Part shown: positions 1 to 5,017 of the stretch, one piece after another | How the letters are laid out: each line of letters opens with the position of its first letter | Numbering within the stretch: the first letter of the stretch is position 1 | Source of the DNA: DASYVD01 sp036000545 | GTDB taxonomy: Bacteria > Actinomycetota > UBA4738 > CALAEC01 | Assembly: GCA_036000545.1 (NCBI GenBank) | Contig: DASYVD010000151.1 | Span: 1-5,017 of the forward strand | Direction: 5' to 3' | DNA: 5,017 bases | Position numbers and translations under genes: made by a program | Notes under the pieces: model-generated | The model's input: only the letters and a program-made list of their open reading frames with translations | Database searches by the model: none | What the model was told of the DNA's origin: nothing

Positions 1-127
1 GGAGATGGACGGCGAGCGAACCCTCCGGCACCGGACAGGTCCGCCGGAAGCGTGAGGGGACGCTGTAACATGATTTCCGGCAGGTAAAGGGACCCCTCGC
101 CGAGCACGATACGGAAGGAGGAGGGTC

Positions 128-150
128 GGGCCCCGTCCCGGCAGGGGTCC
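128..150 (+). other. Hairpin in the korA leader
   Basis: GGGCCCC at 128-134 can pair with GGGGTCC at 144-150, giving seven base pairs including one G-U, around a nine-base loop. No T-run follows, so it is not a typical intrinsic terminator. In DNA this GC-rich such a stem can arise by chance, and a regulatory role is inference only. Confidence 0.3.
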
Positions 151-212
151 AGGGGAGTAGCGAGCCCAGTCACCGAAGCGGCGGACGGAACGGGCGAGCG
201 TTCCCCCGGATC

Positions 213-218
213 GAAAGG
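213..218 (+). promoter_or_regulatory. Ribosome binding site of korA
   Basis: GAAAGG lies six bases before the ATG at 225 and supports that start. It partly forms the GAAA loop of a weak four-pair hairpin, GATC-GAAA-GGTC (210-221), with one G-U pair. The stem is too weak to claim translational control. Confidence 0.6.
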
Positions 219-224
219 TCGCGG

Positions 225-2072
225 ATGGTCACCAAGCACGTCGAGCAGAAGGACCACGTCGTCGTCCGGTTCGCCGGGGACTCCGGCGACGGCATGCAGC
301 TCACCGGTGACCGGTTCACCACGGCCACCGCCATGCTGGGGAATGACCTGGCCACGCTGCCCGACTTCCCAGCGGAGATCCGGGCACCCGCGGGGACCCT
401 CCATGGCGTCTCCGCCTTCCAGATCCACTTCTCGTCCGATGACATCCTGACTCCCGGGGACCATCCCACCGTCCTGGTGGCCATGAACCCGGCAGCACTC
501 AAGACGAACCTGGCCGACCTTGTCCGCGGTGGGACGGTCATCGCCAATGAGGACGGCTTCACCGACCGCAACCTCGAGAAGGCCGGCTACCCTGCGAACC
601 CCCTCGAGGACGGAAGCCTTGACGACTATCAGGTGTTCGCCGTTCCCATGACCAGCCTCACCGTCCGAGCCACGGAGGGCATCGAGGGCATCACCAAGAA
701 AGAGGCGGAGCGGTCGAAGAACTTCTTCGCCCTCGGCCTGGTGTCGTGGATGTACGGCAGGCCGACGGACGTGACCCTCCGGTGGATCGACAAGAAGTTC
801 GGAACGAAGCCGGCAATCCGCGACGCGAACACCGCCGCGTTCAAGGCGGGCTACAACTTCGGGGAGACCACCGAGATCTTCGCCGTTCACTACGAGGTCA
901 AGGCCGCCCCGGCGGCCCCCGGCACGTACCGTAACGTGAGTGGCGCGACCGCCCTGGCGTGGGGGCTGATCGCGGCCAGCGCCCGCAGCGGGCTTCCTCT
1001 CTTCTACGCGAGCTACCCGATCACGCCGGCGTCGGACCTGCTGCACGAGCTGTCGAGGCACAAGAACTTCGGGGTCCGCACGTTCCAGGCCGAGGACGAG
1101 ATCGCCGCGGCCAACATGGCGTTGGGCGCCGCGTTCTCCGGGCACCTCGGGGTCACCGGCACGAGCGGTCCCGGGATGGACCTCAAGGAGGAGACCATCG
1201 GGCTGGCCGTCGCGCTCGAGCTCCCAATGGTGATCGTGGACGTGCAGCGCGCCGGGCCATCCACGGGCATGCCCACGAAGACCGAAGCCGCGGACCTTCT
1301 GATGGCGATGTACGGCCGCCACGGGGAAAGCCCGCTGCCCATCGTGGCCGCGTACACTCCCGCGAACTGCTTCGATGCTGCCATCGAGGCGGTTCGGATC
1401 GCGGTGAAGTACCGGACCCCGGTGATCCTGCTGTCGGAGACGTTCCTGGCGAACTCCTCGGAGCCCTGGCGCCTGCCCGACGTCGCCGACCTTCCCGCCA
1501 TCGAGCCGAACTTCGCCGCCGGTCCCAACGCCGACGGCCAGTTCCTTCCGTACCTGCGGGACGAGAACCTGGCCCGGCCGTGGGCGCCTCCCGGCACCGA
1601 GGGGCTCGAGCACCGGATCGGGGGGCTGGAGAAGGAGGCCGAGTCTACCGGGAACATCTCCTACGACGCGCTGAACCACGAGAAGGCCACCCTCCTGCGG
1701 GCGGCCAAGGTGGCGAAGATCGCCGAGGAGACGCCGGAGCTCGCTGTGGACGACCCCGACGGCGACGCCGAGCTCCTGGTCCTGGGATGGGGATCGACGT
1801 ACGGGACGATCCAAGACGCCGCCCGCCGGGCCCGGGGGGCGGGATATCGCGTGGCCACGGCGCACCTCTTCCACATGAACCCGCTCCCTCGCAACATCGG
1901 TGAGGTCCTGCGGAGCTACCCAAAGGTCCTCATCCCCGAGCTCAACATGGGGCAGCTGCTGAAGATCGTCCGGGCGGAGTTCCTCGTGGCGGCGGAGGGG
2001 TTCCACAAGGTCCAGGGAGTGCCGATCTTCTCCGAGGAGCTCGAGCACGAGATCACCCGGAGGCTTTCGTGA
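225..2072 (+). CDS. korA: 2-oxoglutarate:ferredoxin oxidoreductase, alpha subunit (fused gamma-alpha)
   Basis: This is the large subunit of a cytoplasmic, CoA-dependent 2-oxoacid:ferredoxin oxidoreductase. With KorB it should oxidatively decarboxylate 2-oxoglutarate to succinyl-CoA and reduce ferredoxin; the family can also run in reverse. Residues about 11-200 form the gamma domain, with AGDSGDGMQLTG at 17-28 in the nucleotide-loop position. Residues about 238-420 form the pyrimidine-binding domain, with the hallmark YPITPAS at 264-270, QAEDE at 288-292 (a glutamate here is expected to contact the thiamine diphosphate aminopyrimidine), TSGPG at 313-317 and QRAGPSTG at 341-348. The C-terminal domain includes GWGSTYGT (521-528) and PELNMGQLL (571-579). 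At 615 residues it is normal for the fused form. The linker with EHRIGGLEK (462-470) and GNISYDALNH (476-485) resembles mycobacterial KorA. The ATG at 225 follows a good Shine-Dalgarno. The stop overlaps the korB start. The 2-oxoglutarate preference is inferred from family resemblance; another 2-oxoacid remains possible. Confidence 0.95.
   Translation: MVTKHVEQKDHVVVRFAGDSGDGMQLTGDRFTTATAMLGNDLATLPDFPAEIRAPAGTLHGVSAFQIHFSSDDILTPGDHPTVLVAMNPAALKTNLADLVRGGTVIANEDGFTDRNLEKAGYPANPLEDGSLDDYQVFAVPMTSLTVRATEGIEGITKKEAERSKNFFALGLVSWMYGRPTDVTLRWIDKKFGTKPAIRDANTAAFKAGYNFGETTEIFAVHYEVKAAPAAPGTYRNVSGATALAWGLIAASARSGLPLFYASYPITPASDLLHELSRHKNFGVRTFQAEDEIAAANMALGAAFSGHLGVTGTSGPGMDLKEETIGLAVALELPMVIVDVQRAGPSTGMPTKTEAADLLMAMYGRHGESPLPIVAAYTPANCFDAAIEAVRIAVKYRTPVILLSETFLANSSEPWRLPDVADLPAIEPNFAAGPNADGQFLPYLRDENLARPWAPPGTEGLEHRIGGLEKEAESTGNISYDALNHEKATLLRAAKVAKIAEETPELAVDDPDGDAELLVLGWGSTYGTIQDAARRARGAGYRVATAHLFHMNPLPRNIGEVLRSYPKVLIPELNMGQLLKIVRAEFLVAAEGFHKVQGVPIFSEELEHEITRRLS
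2059..2063 (+). promoter_or_regulatory. Ribosome binding site of korB inside korA
   Basis: GGAGG sits inside the last codons of korA, five bases before the GTG at 2069. It settles that start and, with the 4-nt overlap GTGA, indicates coupled translation of the two subunits in equal amounts. Confidence 0.8.
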
Positions 2073-3139
2073 CCGAAGGCGACGGCCAGGGCAACGGCCA
2101 GGAGCAGGCGGGAGGGGAGGGCCCGGTCGCCGTCGAGCTCACCAAGAAGGACTTCACCAGCGACCAGGAGCCCCGGTGGTGCCCAGGGTGCGGCGACTAC
2201 GCCATCCTGTCCACGGTTCAGGGCTTCCTCCCCGACCTTGGCGTGCCACCCTGGAAGATGGTGTGGGTCGCCGGCATCGGTTGCTCGGGGCGGTTCGCTT
2301 ATTACGTCGACACCTACGGCGTGCACGGGATCCACGGCCGGGCCCCCGCCCTGGCGACGGGGATCGCCACCGCCCGTCCGGAGCTCTCGGTCTGGGTGGC
2401 CACCGGCGACGGTGACGCCCTGTCCATCGGCGGCAATCATCTGATCCACTCGCTCCGGCGCAACGTCGACATCAAGATCCTGCTGTTCAACAATCAGATC
2501 TACGGGCTGACCAAGGGGCAGTACTCGCCGACCAGCCCCGAGGGCAAGGTCACCAAGTCGACGCCGTTCGGCTCGCTTGACCACCCATTCAATCCGGTGG
2601 CACTGGCCCTCGGCGCTGAAGCGTCCTTCGTCGCTCGCACCATCGACAACGACCGGCAGCACTTCAGCGCGGTCCTTCGGGCGGCGGCCAGCCACCGGGG
2701 CGCCGCCTTCATCGAGATCTACCAGAACTGCAACGTATTCAACGACGGGGCCTTCGCCGCCGTCCGGGACAAGCAAGCGGGAGCACAGAAGAACCAGATC
2801 CGCCTGGAACACGGTCAGCCGATCCGGTTCGGGGAGCAGGGCGAGAAGGGCGTGACCATGAATCCCGACGGGACCCTCTCCATCGTGGACGTGGGAGAGG
2901 TGGGGGAGGACCGCCTCCTGGTCCACGACGCCCACCGTCCGGAGCCGTCTCTCGCCTTCGCCCTGGCCCACCTGGCCGAGCAACCGGTGGGCCCCACCCC
3001 GATCGGGATATTCCGACAGGTCTCCAGGCCGGTGTACGGCGAGGCGATGGACCGGCAGATCGCCGACGCCCAGGAGAAGCTGGGCCAAGGGGACCTGGCG
3101 AAGCTGCTCCACTCCGGCGACACCTGGTCTGTGGAATAA
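2069..3139 (+). CDS. korB: 2-oxoglutarate:ferredoxin oxidoreductase, beta subunit
   Basis: This subunit binds thiamine diphosphate and an iron-sulfur cluster and pairs with KorA. Four cysteines sit where the family's [4Fe-4S] ligands are expected: Cys38 and Cys41 in WCPGCG, Cys72 in GIGCSG and Cys221 in QNCNVFND. The Mg-thiamine diphosphate motif is GDGDALSIGGNH (113-124), followed by NNQIYGLTKGQ (141-151), with Asp114 and Asn142 as likely metal ligands. HGRAPALATG (89-98) is also typical. The protein has 356 residues, normal for the family. The first 25 or so residues, rich in Gly, Glu and Gln, precede the conserved core and look disordered. No ferredoxin-like delta domain is fused and no ferredoxin gene lies in the window, so the electron acceptor must be encoded elsewhere. 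It starts with GTG overlapping the korA stop, so the two genes belong to one operon. The complete ligand set argues for an active enzyme. Substrate assignment is inferred as for KorA. Confidence 0.95.
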   Translation: MTEGDGQGNGQEQAGGEGPVAVELTKKDFTSDQEPRWCPGCGDYAILSTVQGFLPDLGVPPWKMVWVAGIGCSGRFAYYVDTYGVHGIHGRAPALATGIATARPELSVWVATGDGDALSIGGNHLIHSLRRNVDIKILLFNNQIYGLTKGQYSPTSPEGKVTKSTPFGSLDHPFNPVALALGAEASFVARTIDNDRQHFSAVLRAAASHRGAAFIEIYQNCNVFNDGAFAAVRDKQAGAQKNQIRLEHGQPIRFGEQGEKGVTMNPDGTLSIVDVGEVGEDRLLVHDAHRPEPSLAFALAHLAEQPVGPTPIGIFRQVSRPVYGEAMDRQIADAQEKLGQGDLAKLLHSGDTWSVE

Positions 3140-3143
3140 CCTC

Positions 3144-3893
3144 GTGACCGAGGCGCGCGGCCCGACCCTGGGCCTGCTGGGCTCGGGCGAGTTCCTTCCC
3201 TGGGCGGAAGAAGTCGACCGCGTGCTCATCGAGGCCGCCGGTTCGCGCACCGACCGCGTGCTCATTGCCCCGACGGCTAGCGCGCCCGAGGGCAAGGACG
3301 TCTTCGAGCGGTGGGCCTCGATGGGAGTGGGGCACTACCGGCGTATCGGAGCGGCCCCTGAGGTGCTACCCCTGAGGGGCTCGGAGGAGGCCGCTCTCCC
3401 GGAAGTTGTCGATCGTCTGGACGGCGCGGCCCTGGTGTTCTTCTCCGGCGGCAACCCCGCCTATCTCGCGGGGGTCCTCCGCGATACGCCATTCCTGGAG
3501 ATGCTGCTGGCCGCGGTAGAGGGCGGGGAGACCAGTCTCGGCGGGTGCAGCGCCGGGGCGTCGGTCCTCGGGGTTCGCGTGCCCGATCCCCGGACGAGGG
3601 CGATGTCCGCGGAGATCTGGTCGGACGGCCTCGGGTTCCTCCCGGTCATGATCAGTGCCCACTGGGACACGCTGGATCGCTGGGCTCCCGGAATCCGGAG
3701 GTTCGTCCTGGACTCCGTGCCGGATGGACTGCCACACCTGGCCATCGAGGAGCAGACCGCGGCGGTGGGGGACGGCCTGATCTTCCGGGTGATGGGAAGC
3801 GGCGAGGTGCTCGTACACCGCTCGGGGCATCCGGATGCCCGTCATGCCCCGGGAGAAACATTTTCGCTGGTCAAAGGGCTCGAAGAGGGCTGA
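3144..3893 (+). CDS. Peptidase S51 / cyanophycinase-like serine hydrolase (class I glutamine amidotransferase fold)
   Basis: This 249-residue protein looks like a member of the peptidase S51 superfamily, which includes PepE aspartyl dipeptidase and cyanophycinase. LGLLGSGEF (9-17) is the first strand and turn. VLIAPTAS (39-46) is the usual second strand. FFSGGNPAYL (99-108) is the conserved glycine loop. GGCSAGAS (133-140) is the nucleophile elbow with Ser136. ISAHWDTLDRW (170-180) carries His173, 37 residues after the serine, the spacing I recall for PepE (Ser120, His157). AIEEQTAAV (200-208) matches the DExTA-like acidic motif, giving Glu202 or Glu203 as the third triad member. A cysteine directly precedes the nucleophile. 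I see no signal peptide or membrane segment, so it is probably cytoplasmic. The GTG start lies 4 nt after the korB stop with a weak GTGGAA upstream (3131-3136), so it should share the kor transcript. The substrate is unknown; an Asp- or Glu-containing peptide or isopeptide is a guess from family. True cyanophycinase is possible, but no cyanophycin synthetase is visible. Confidence 0.85.
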   Translation: MTEARGPTLGLLGSGEFLPWAEEVDRVLIEAAGSRTDRVLIAPTASAPEGKDVFERWASMGVGHYRRIGAAPEVLPLRGSEEAALPEVVDRLDGAALVFFSGGNPAYLAGVLRDTPFLEMLLAAVEGGETSLGGCSAGASVLGVRVPDPRTRAMSAEIWSDGLGFLPVMISAHWDTLDRWAPGIRRFVLDSVPDGLPHLAIEEQTAAVGDGLIFRVMGSGEVLVHRSGHPDARHAPGETFSLVKGLEEG

Positions 3894-3895
3894 AC

Positions 3896-3914
3896 GGGGC
3901 CGAAAGGGCTTTTT
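3896..3914 (+). terminator. Weak terminator-like element after the kor operon
   Basis: Three bases after the stop of the S51-like gene, a GGGGCC-GAAA-GGGC segment is followed by TTTTT at 3910-3914. The stem is poor: about three GC pairs with a bulged G, extended only by G-U pairs. It is the only T-run near the operon end, so it may end transcription, but I would not rely on it. Confidence 0.25.
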
Positions 3915-3923
3915 CGACACGCA

Positions 3924-3932
3924 TGTTATGAT
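3924..3932 (+). promoter_or_regulatory. Extended -10 promoter candidate for the zinc-ribbon gene
   Basis: TGTTATGAT matches the extended -10 pattern (TG, one base, then TATGAT at 3927-3932), in the most AT-rich stretch of this intergenic region. No good -35 hexamer lies 16-18 bases upstream, which is usual for extended -10 promoters. Transcription would start near 3939-3941, giving a leader of about 60 bases before the ATG at 4001. Confidence 0.45.
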
Positions 3933-3940
3933 CAGTTGGA

Positions 3941-3956
3941 CAGCCCGTAAGGGCTG
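3941..3956 (+). other. Six-pair hairpin with GTAA tetraloop in the leader
   Basis: CAGCCC (3941-3946) and GGGCTG (3951-3956) pair perfectly around GTAA, a GNRA-type tetraloop. The following sequence, GGTTTC, has too few T residues for a strong terminator. The hairpin falls almost exactly at the predicted 5' end of the downstream transcript, so it could protect or regulate that RNA. Alternatively it is a weak terminator for the operon upstream. Confidence 0.45.
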
Positions 3957-3967
3957 GGTTTCTGCGT

Positions 3968-3987
3968 GCCTGGGTCGGCAAGCAGGC
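3968..3987 (+). other. Second leader hairpin before the zinc-ribbon gene
   Basis: GCCTG (3968-3972) pairs with CAGGC (3983-3987) around a ten-base loop, with an extra T-G pair possible at 3967/3988. It ends right beside the Shine-Dalgarno GAAAGGA (3988-3994), so it could influence ribosome access. With five pairs it may also be chance. Confidence 0.3.
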
Positions 3988-4000
3988 GAAAGGACCCCGG

Positions 4001-4189
4001 ATGGCCCGGAACGCACGAGAGATTCCCCCTCAGGACGACGGCTCCGAGAGGCCCGAGGGAGTCGAGGCGGAGCGTCGGTGCAGCGTATGCGGCACCAAGC
4101 TGTCCGCGTACAACCCCGGCCCGAACTGCTGGCAGCACACGATCGGCTACCCCTGGCGGGGGCCTTCCGCGAAGCCTCGGTACGACTGA
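4001..4189 (+). CDS. Small CCCH zinc-ribbon protein of unknown function
   Basis: This encodes a 62-residue protein. A probably disordered, Glu/Arg-rich N-terminus (1-25) precedes a compact motif, C-S-V-C-G-T-K-L-S-A-Y-N-P-G-P-N-C-W-Q-H. Cys27, Cys30, Cys43 and His46 are likely zinc ligands (CxxC-x12-CxxH), followed by a basic tail. I recall similar short CxxCG-LS-YNP-CW-H proteins and domains in actinobacteria, but no established function. Such ribbons often bind nucleic acid or partner proteins, and that is inference only. The ATG is well placed six bases after GAAAGGA (3988-3994). The regular motif makes this a real gene despite its size. It has its own candidate promoter and a structured leader, and lies 107 nt after the kor operon, so it is probably a separate unit. 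No membrane segment or signal peptide is visible. Confidence 0.75.
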   Translation: MARNAREIPPQDDGSERPEGVEAERRCSVCGTKLSAYNPGPNCWQHTIGYPWRGPSAKPRYD

Positions 4190-4204
4190 CGGGCCGTTCT
4201 CTGC

Positions 4205-4223
4205 GCGGGAACGCTCGTCCCGC
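4205..4223. terminator. Inverted repeat between convergent genes
   Basis: GCGGGA (4205-4210) and TCCCGC (4218-4223) form a six-pair stem with a seven-base loop. It lies between the stop of the zinc-ribbon gene and the stop of the minus-strand remnant, where a bidirectional terminator is expected. There is no T-run on either side, so intrinsic termination would be weak. Confidence 0.4.
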
Positions 4224-4734
4224 CTAGACGTCCCCCGCAAACGTGTCGCAGGCCTCGGGATCGCCCGTCTCGAAACCCATGGAGAACCACCTGGTCCGTT
4301 GACGAGAGGAACCATGCGTCCACGTCTCGGGGTTCGTGGTGCCGGTGGCCTGCCGCTGGATCCGGTCGTCACCGACGGCCGCGGCGGCGTCGAGTCCTTC
4401 ATGCAAGTCCCCCGCCTCGAGCAGCTCCCTCCGCTCGGTAGTGTGTCCCCACACGCCGACGAGACAGTCCGCCTGTAGCTCCAGCCGGACGGAGAGTTCG
4501 TTGGCCCGGCCTGGGTGCCGTTCCGACTTGGTGGACCGCGTCACTCACCCCTTGGAGGTGCTGGAGATGGTGGCCGATCTCGTGGGCGATCACGTAGACC
4601 TGGGGGAAGTCGCCGGGGGCGCCGAACCTCCGGCGCCACCTCATGGCTGGATTCTTCCCCGGTCCCGAGGAAGCGAGCACTCCAGCCGCCACCCACTCGG
4701 TGCGCTGGCAGCCGTCGCGGTAGCGTTCGAGCAT
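4224..4734 (-). pseudogene. Broken YpfJ-type neutral zinc metallopeptidase remnant
   Basis: Two minus-strand frames together give the C-terminal half of a YpfJ-family putative neutral zinc metallopeptidase. The upstream frame encodes RRFGAPGDFPQVYVIAHEIG and then HHLQHLQGVSDAVHQ; the zinc-binding HEIGH is at 4584-4570. The downstream frame continues with ANELSVRLELQADCLVGVWG, then GDDRIQRQATG, THGSSRQRTRWF and DPEACDTF, ending at TAG 4226-4224. The frames join near 4533-4526, where a net loss of two bases (or gain of one) is needed; restoring two bases gives the family-like VHQ-K-SERHPGRAN. Upstream of 4633 the family pattern appears only as pieces in different frames (HEVA at 4645-4634; PRDRGRI farther up), suggesting more indels. 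The N-terminal part, including any membrane anchor, is missing: the remnant stops where the divergent PPOX gene begins. The family's usual length is near 280-300 residues, so this is about half. A sequencing error could explain one shift but not the missing start. Its upper boundary is uncertain. Confidence 0.8.
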
Positions 4735-5017
4735 GGATGAGGACGAGATGCGAAGGCGGGTGGCGGAGGCTCGGGTGGGCCGGCTGGCCACTATCGATCC
4801 GGACGGCCGACCCAACGTCGTGCCGTTCGTCTTCGCCCTGGAGGGGGACACGTTGTACTCATCGGTGGACGAGAAGCCAAAGCGAACGCGCCACCTTCGC
4901 CGGCTGGAGAACCTCCGCCGCGACCCCCGCTTCACCGTCCTGGTCGACGACTACGACGAGGACTGGCCCACGGTGTGGTGGGTCCGGCTCCGTGGCCGGG
5001 GTCGGGTGATCGAGGAG
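4733..5017 (+). CDS. PPOX-class, probably F420-dependent oxidoreductase (Rv0121-type), 3' end cut by window
   Basis: The first 95 residues of a split-barrel flavin/deazaflavin-binding protein are present. ARVGRLATIDPDGRPNVVP (13-31) is the typical first two strands. VDEKPKRTRHLRRLENL (45-61) matches the KPKRT segment and helix of the Rv0121-like group. FTVLVDDYDEDW (67-78) and VWWVRLRGRGRVIEE (81-95) follow the same pattern. Complete members have about 135-145 residues, so roughly a third is missing. Members are thought to use F420, though few have been tested and the natural substrates are unknown. An in-frame TAG at 4721-4723 limits the start. I chose ATG 4733, which has no clear Shine-Dalgarno. 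ATG 4748, four bases after GAGGA (4739-4743), is a real alternative and would shorten the protein by five residues. Its promoter would have to lie inside the adjacent broken metallopeptidase. Confidence 0.85.
   Translation, partial: MDEDEMRRRVAEARVGRLATIDPDGRPNVVPFVFALEGDTLYSSVDEKPKRTRHLRRLENLRRDPRFTVLVDDYDEDWPTVWWVRLRGRGRVIEE

Larger units (their letters stand above)
1..224. other. GC-rich non-coding leader upstream of korA
   Basis: I see no convincing gene here. All three plus-strand frames close early: frame 2 at TGA 53-55, frame 3 at TAA 66-68 and frame 1 at TAA 85-87. One of them could be the last residues of an upstream gene, but nothing distinguishes which. A TAACAT at 66-71 is a possible -10, but it has no acceptable -35 element. 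The region most likely holds the korA promoter and a long 5' leader, including the hairpin at 128-150. I looked for T-box and common riboswitch signatures from memory and did not recognise one. Confidence 0.5.

Noticed and set aside
120..224. T-box or other riboswitch suggested by GGGAGTAGCGAGCC-like sequence
   Set aside because: The conserved T-box antiterminator signature and the other riboswitch cores I know are not visible.
959..1903. 314-residue plus-strand frame inside korA
   Set aside because: It is an Arg/Gly/Pro-rich out-of-frame shadow of korA with no motif, start site or coupling evidence.
1916..3295. 459-residue open frame on the minus strand, antisense to korB
   Set aside because: KorB on the plus strand has all its family motifs. 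The antisense frame has no recognisable domain and a composition biased to Arg, Gly and Val, as expected for a shadow of a high-GC gene.
3868..3956. Four near-copies of AGGGCT (about 3874, 3885, 3905 and 3950)
   Set aside because: They are irregularly spaced, partly within the end of the S51 gene and partly stem arms. Short G-rich repeats are expected at this GC content.
3835..4478. Overlapping plus-strand frames across the zinc-ribbon gene and the metallopeptidase remnant (3835-4227 and 3966-4478)
   Set aside because: Low-complexity Arg/Pro/Ser sequences without motifs. The 62-residue frame explains 4001-4189, and minus-strand family motifs explain 4224 onward.
4735..4935. Minus-strand extension of the HEIGH-bearing frame over the PPOX gene
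   Set aside because: This stretch is the antisense of a well-matched PPOX-fold gene and shows no YpfJ-family similarity; it is only incidentally open.
1..5017. Mobile element, CRISPR array, tRNA, rRNA or defence system
   Set aside because: I found no terminal inverted repeats, transposase or integrase motifs, regularly spaced repeats or tRNA-like folds. The one broken gene is explained by indels and a deletion without any visible insertion.

Overview
The window is GC-rich and uses GTG as well as ATG starts. It probably comes from an actinobacterium or a related uncultured high-GC lineage. The KorA/KorB sequences resemble the actinobacterial 2-oxoglutarate:ferredoxin oxidoreductase (the Mycobacterium Rv2455c/Rv2454c type). 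The gene at the right edge resembles the Rv0121-type F420-dependent PPOX-fold family, which is typical of F420-using actinobacteria. No organism can be named from this sequence alone.

Layout. Positions 1-224 are a GC-rich non-coding leader with one good hairpin and a Shine-Dalgarno. A tight three-gene plus-strand operon follows: korA (225-2072), korB (2069-3139, 4-nt overlap) and a peptidase S51/cyanophycinase-like gene (3144-3893, 4-nt gap). After it comes a 107-nt intergenic region with a T-run, an extended -10 promoter candidate and two short hairpins. This leads into a 62-residue CCCH zinc-ribbon protein (4001-4189). A GC-rich inverted repeat separates that gene from a convergent, broken minus-strand remnant of a YpfJ-type zinc metallopeptidase (about 4224-4734). 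The remnant still carries HEIGH, but at least one frameshift splits it and its N-terminus is missing. A plus-strand PPOX-fold, probably F420-dependent oxidoreductase starts at 4733 and runs off the right edge.

How the genes work together. KorA and KorB should form one enzyme that converts 2-oxoglutarate and CoA to succinyl-CoA, reducing ferredoxin. It can replace or run counter to 2-oxoglutarate dehydrogenase in the TCA cycle. The third gene is almost certainly co-transcribed, but its substrate and its link to 2-oxoacid metabolism are unknown. The zinc-ribbon gene looks like a separate transcription unit. The region is mostly core metabolism. I see no mobile element, CRISPR array, tRNA or rRNA, and no convincing new multi-gene system. 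The points most worth a second look are the Kor-S51 linkage, the small zinc-ribbon gene with its structured leader, and the decayed metallopeptidase.
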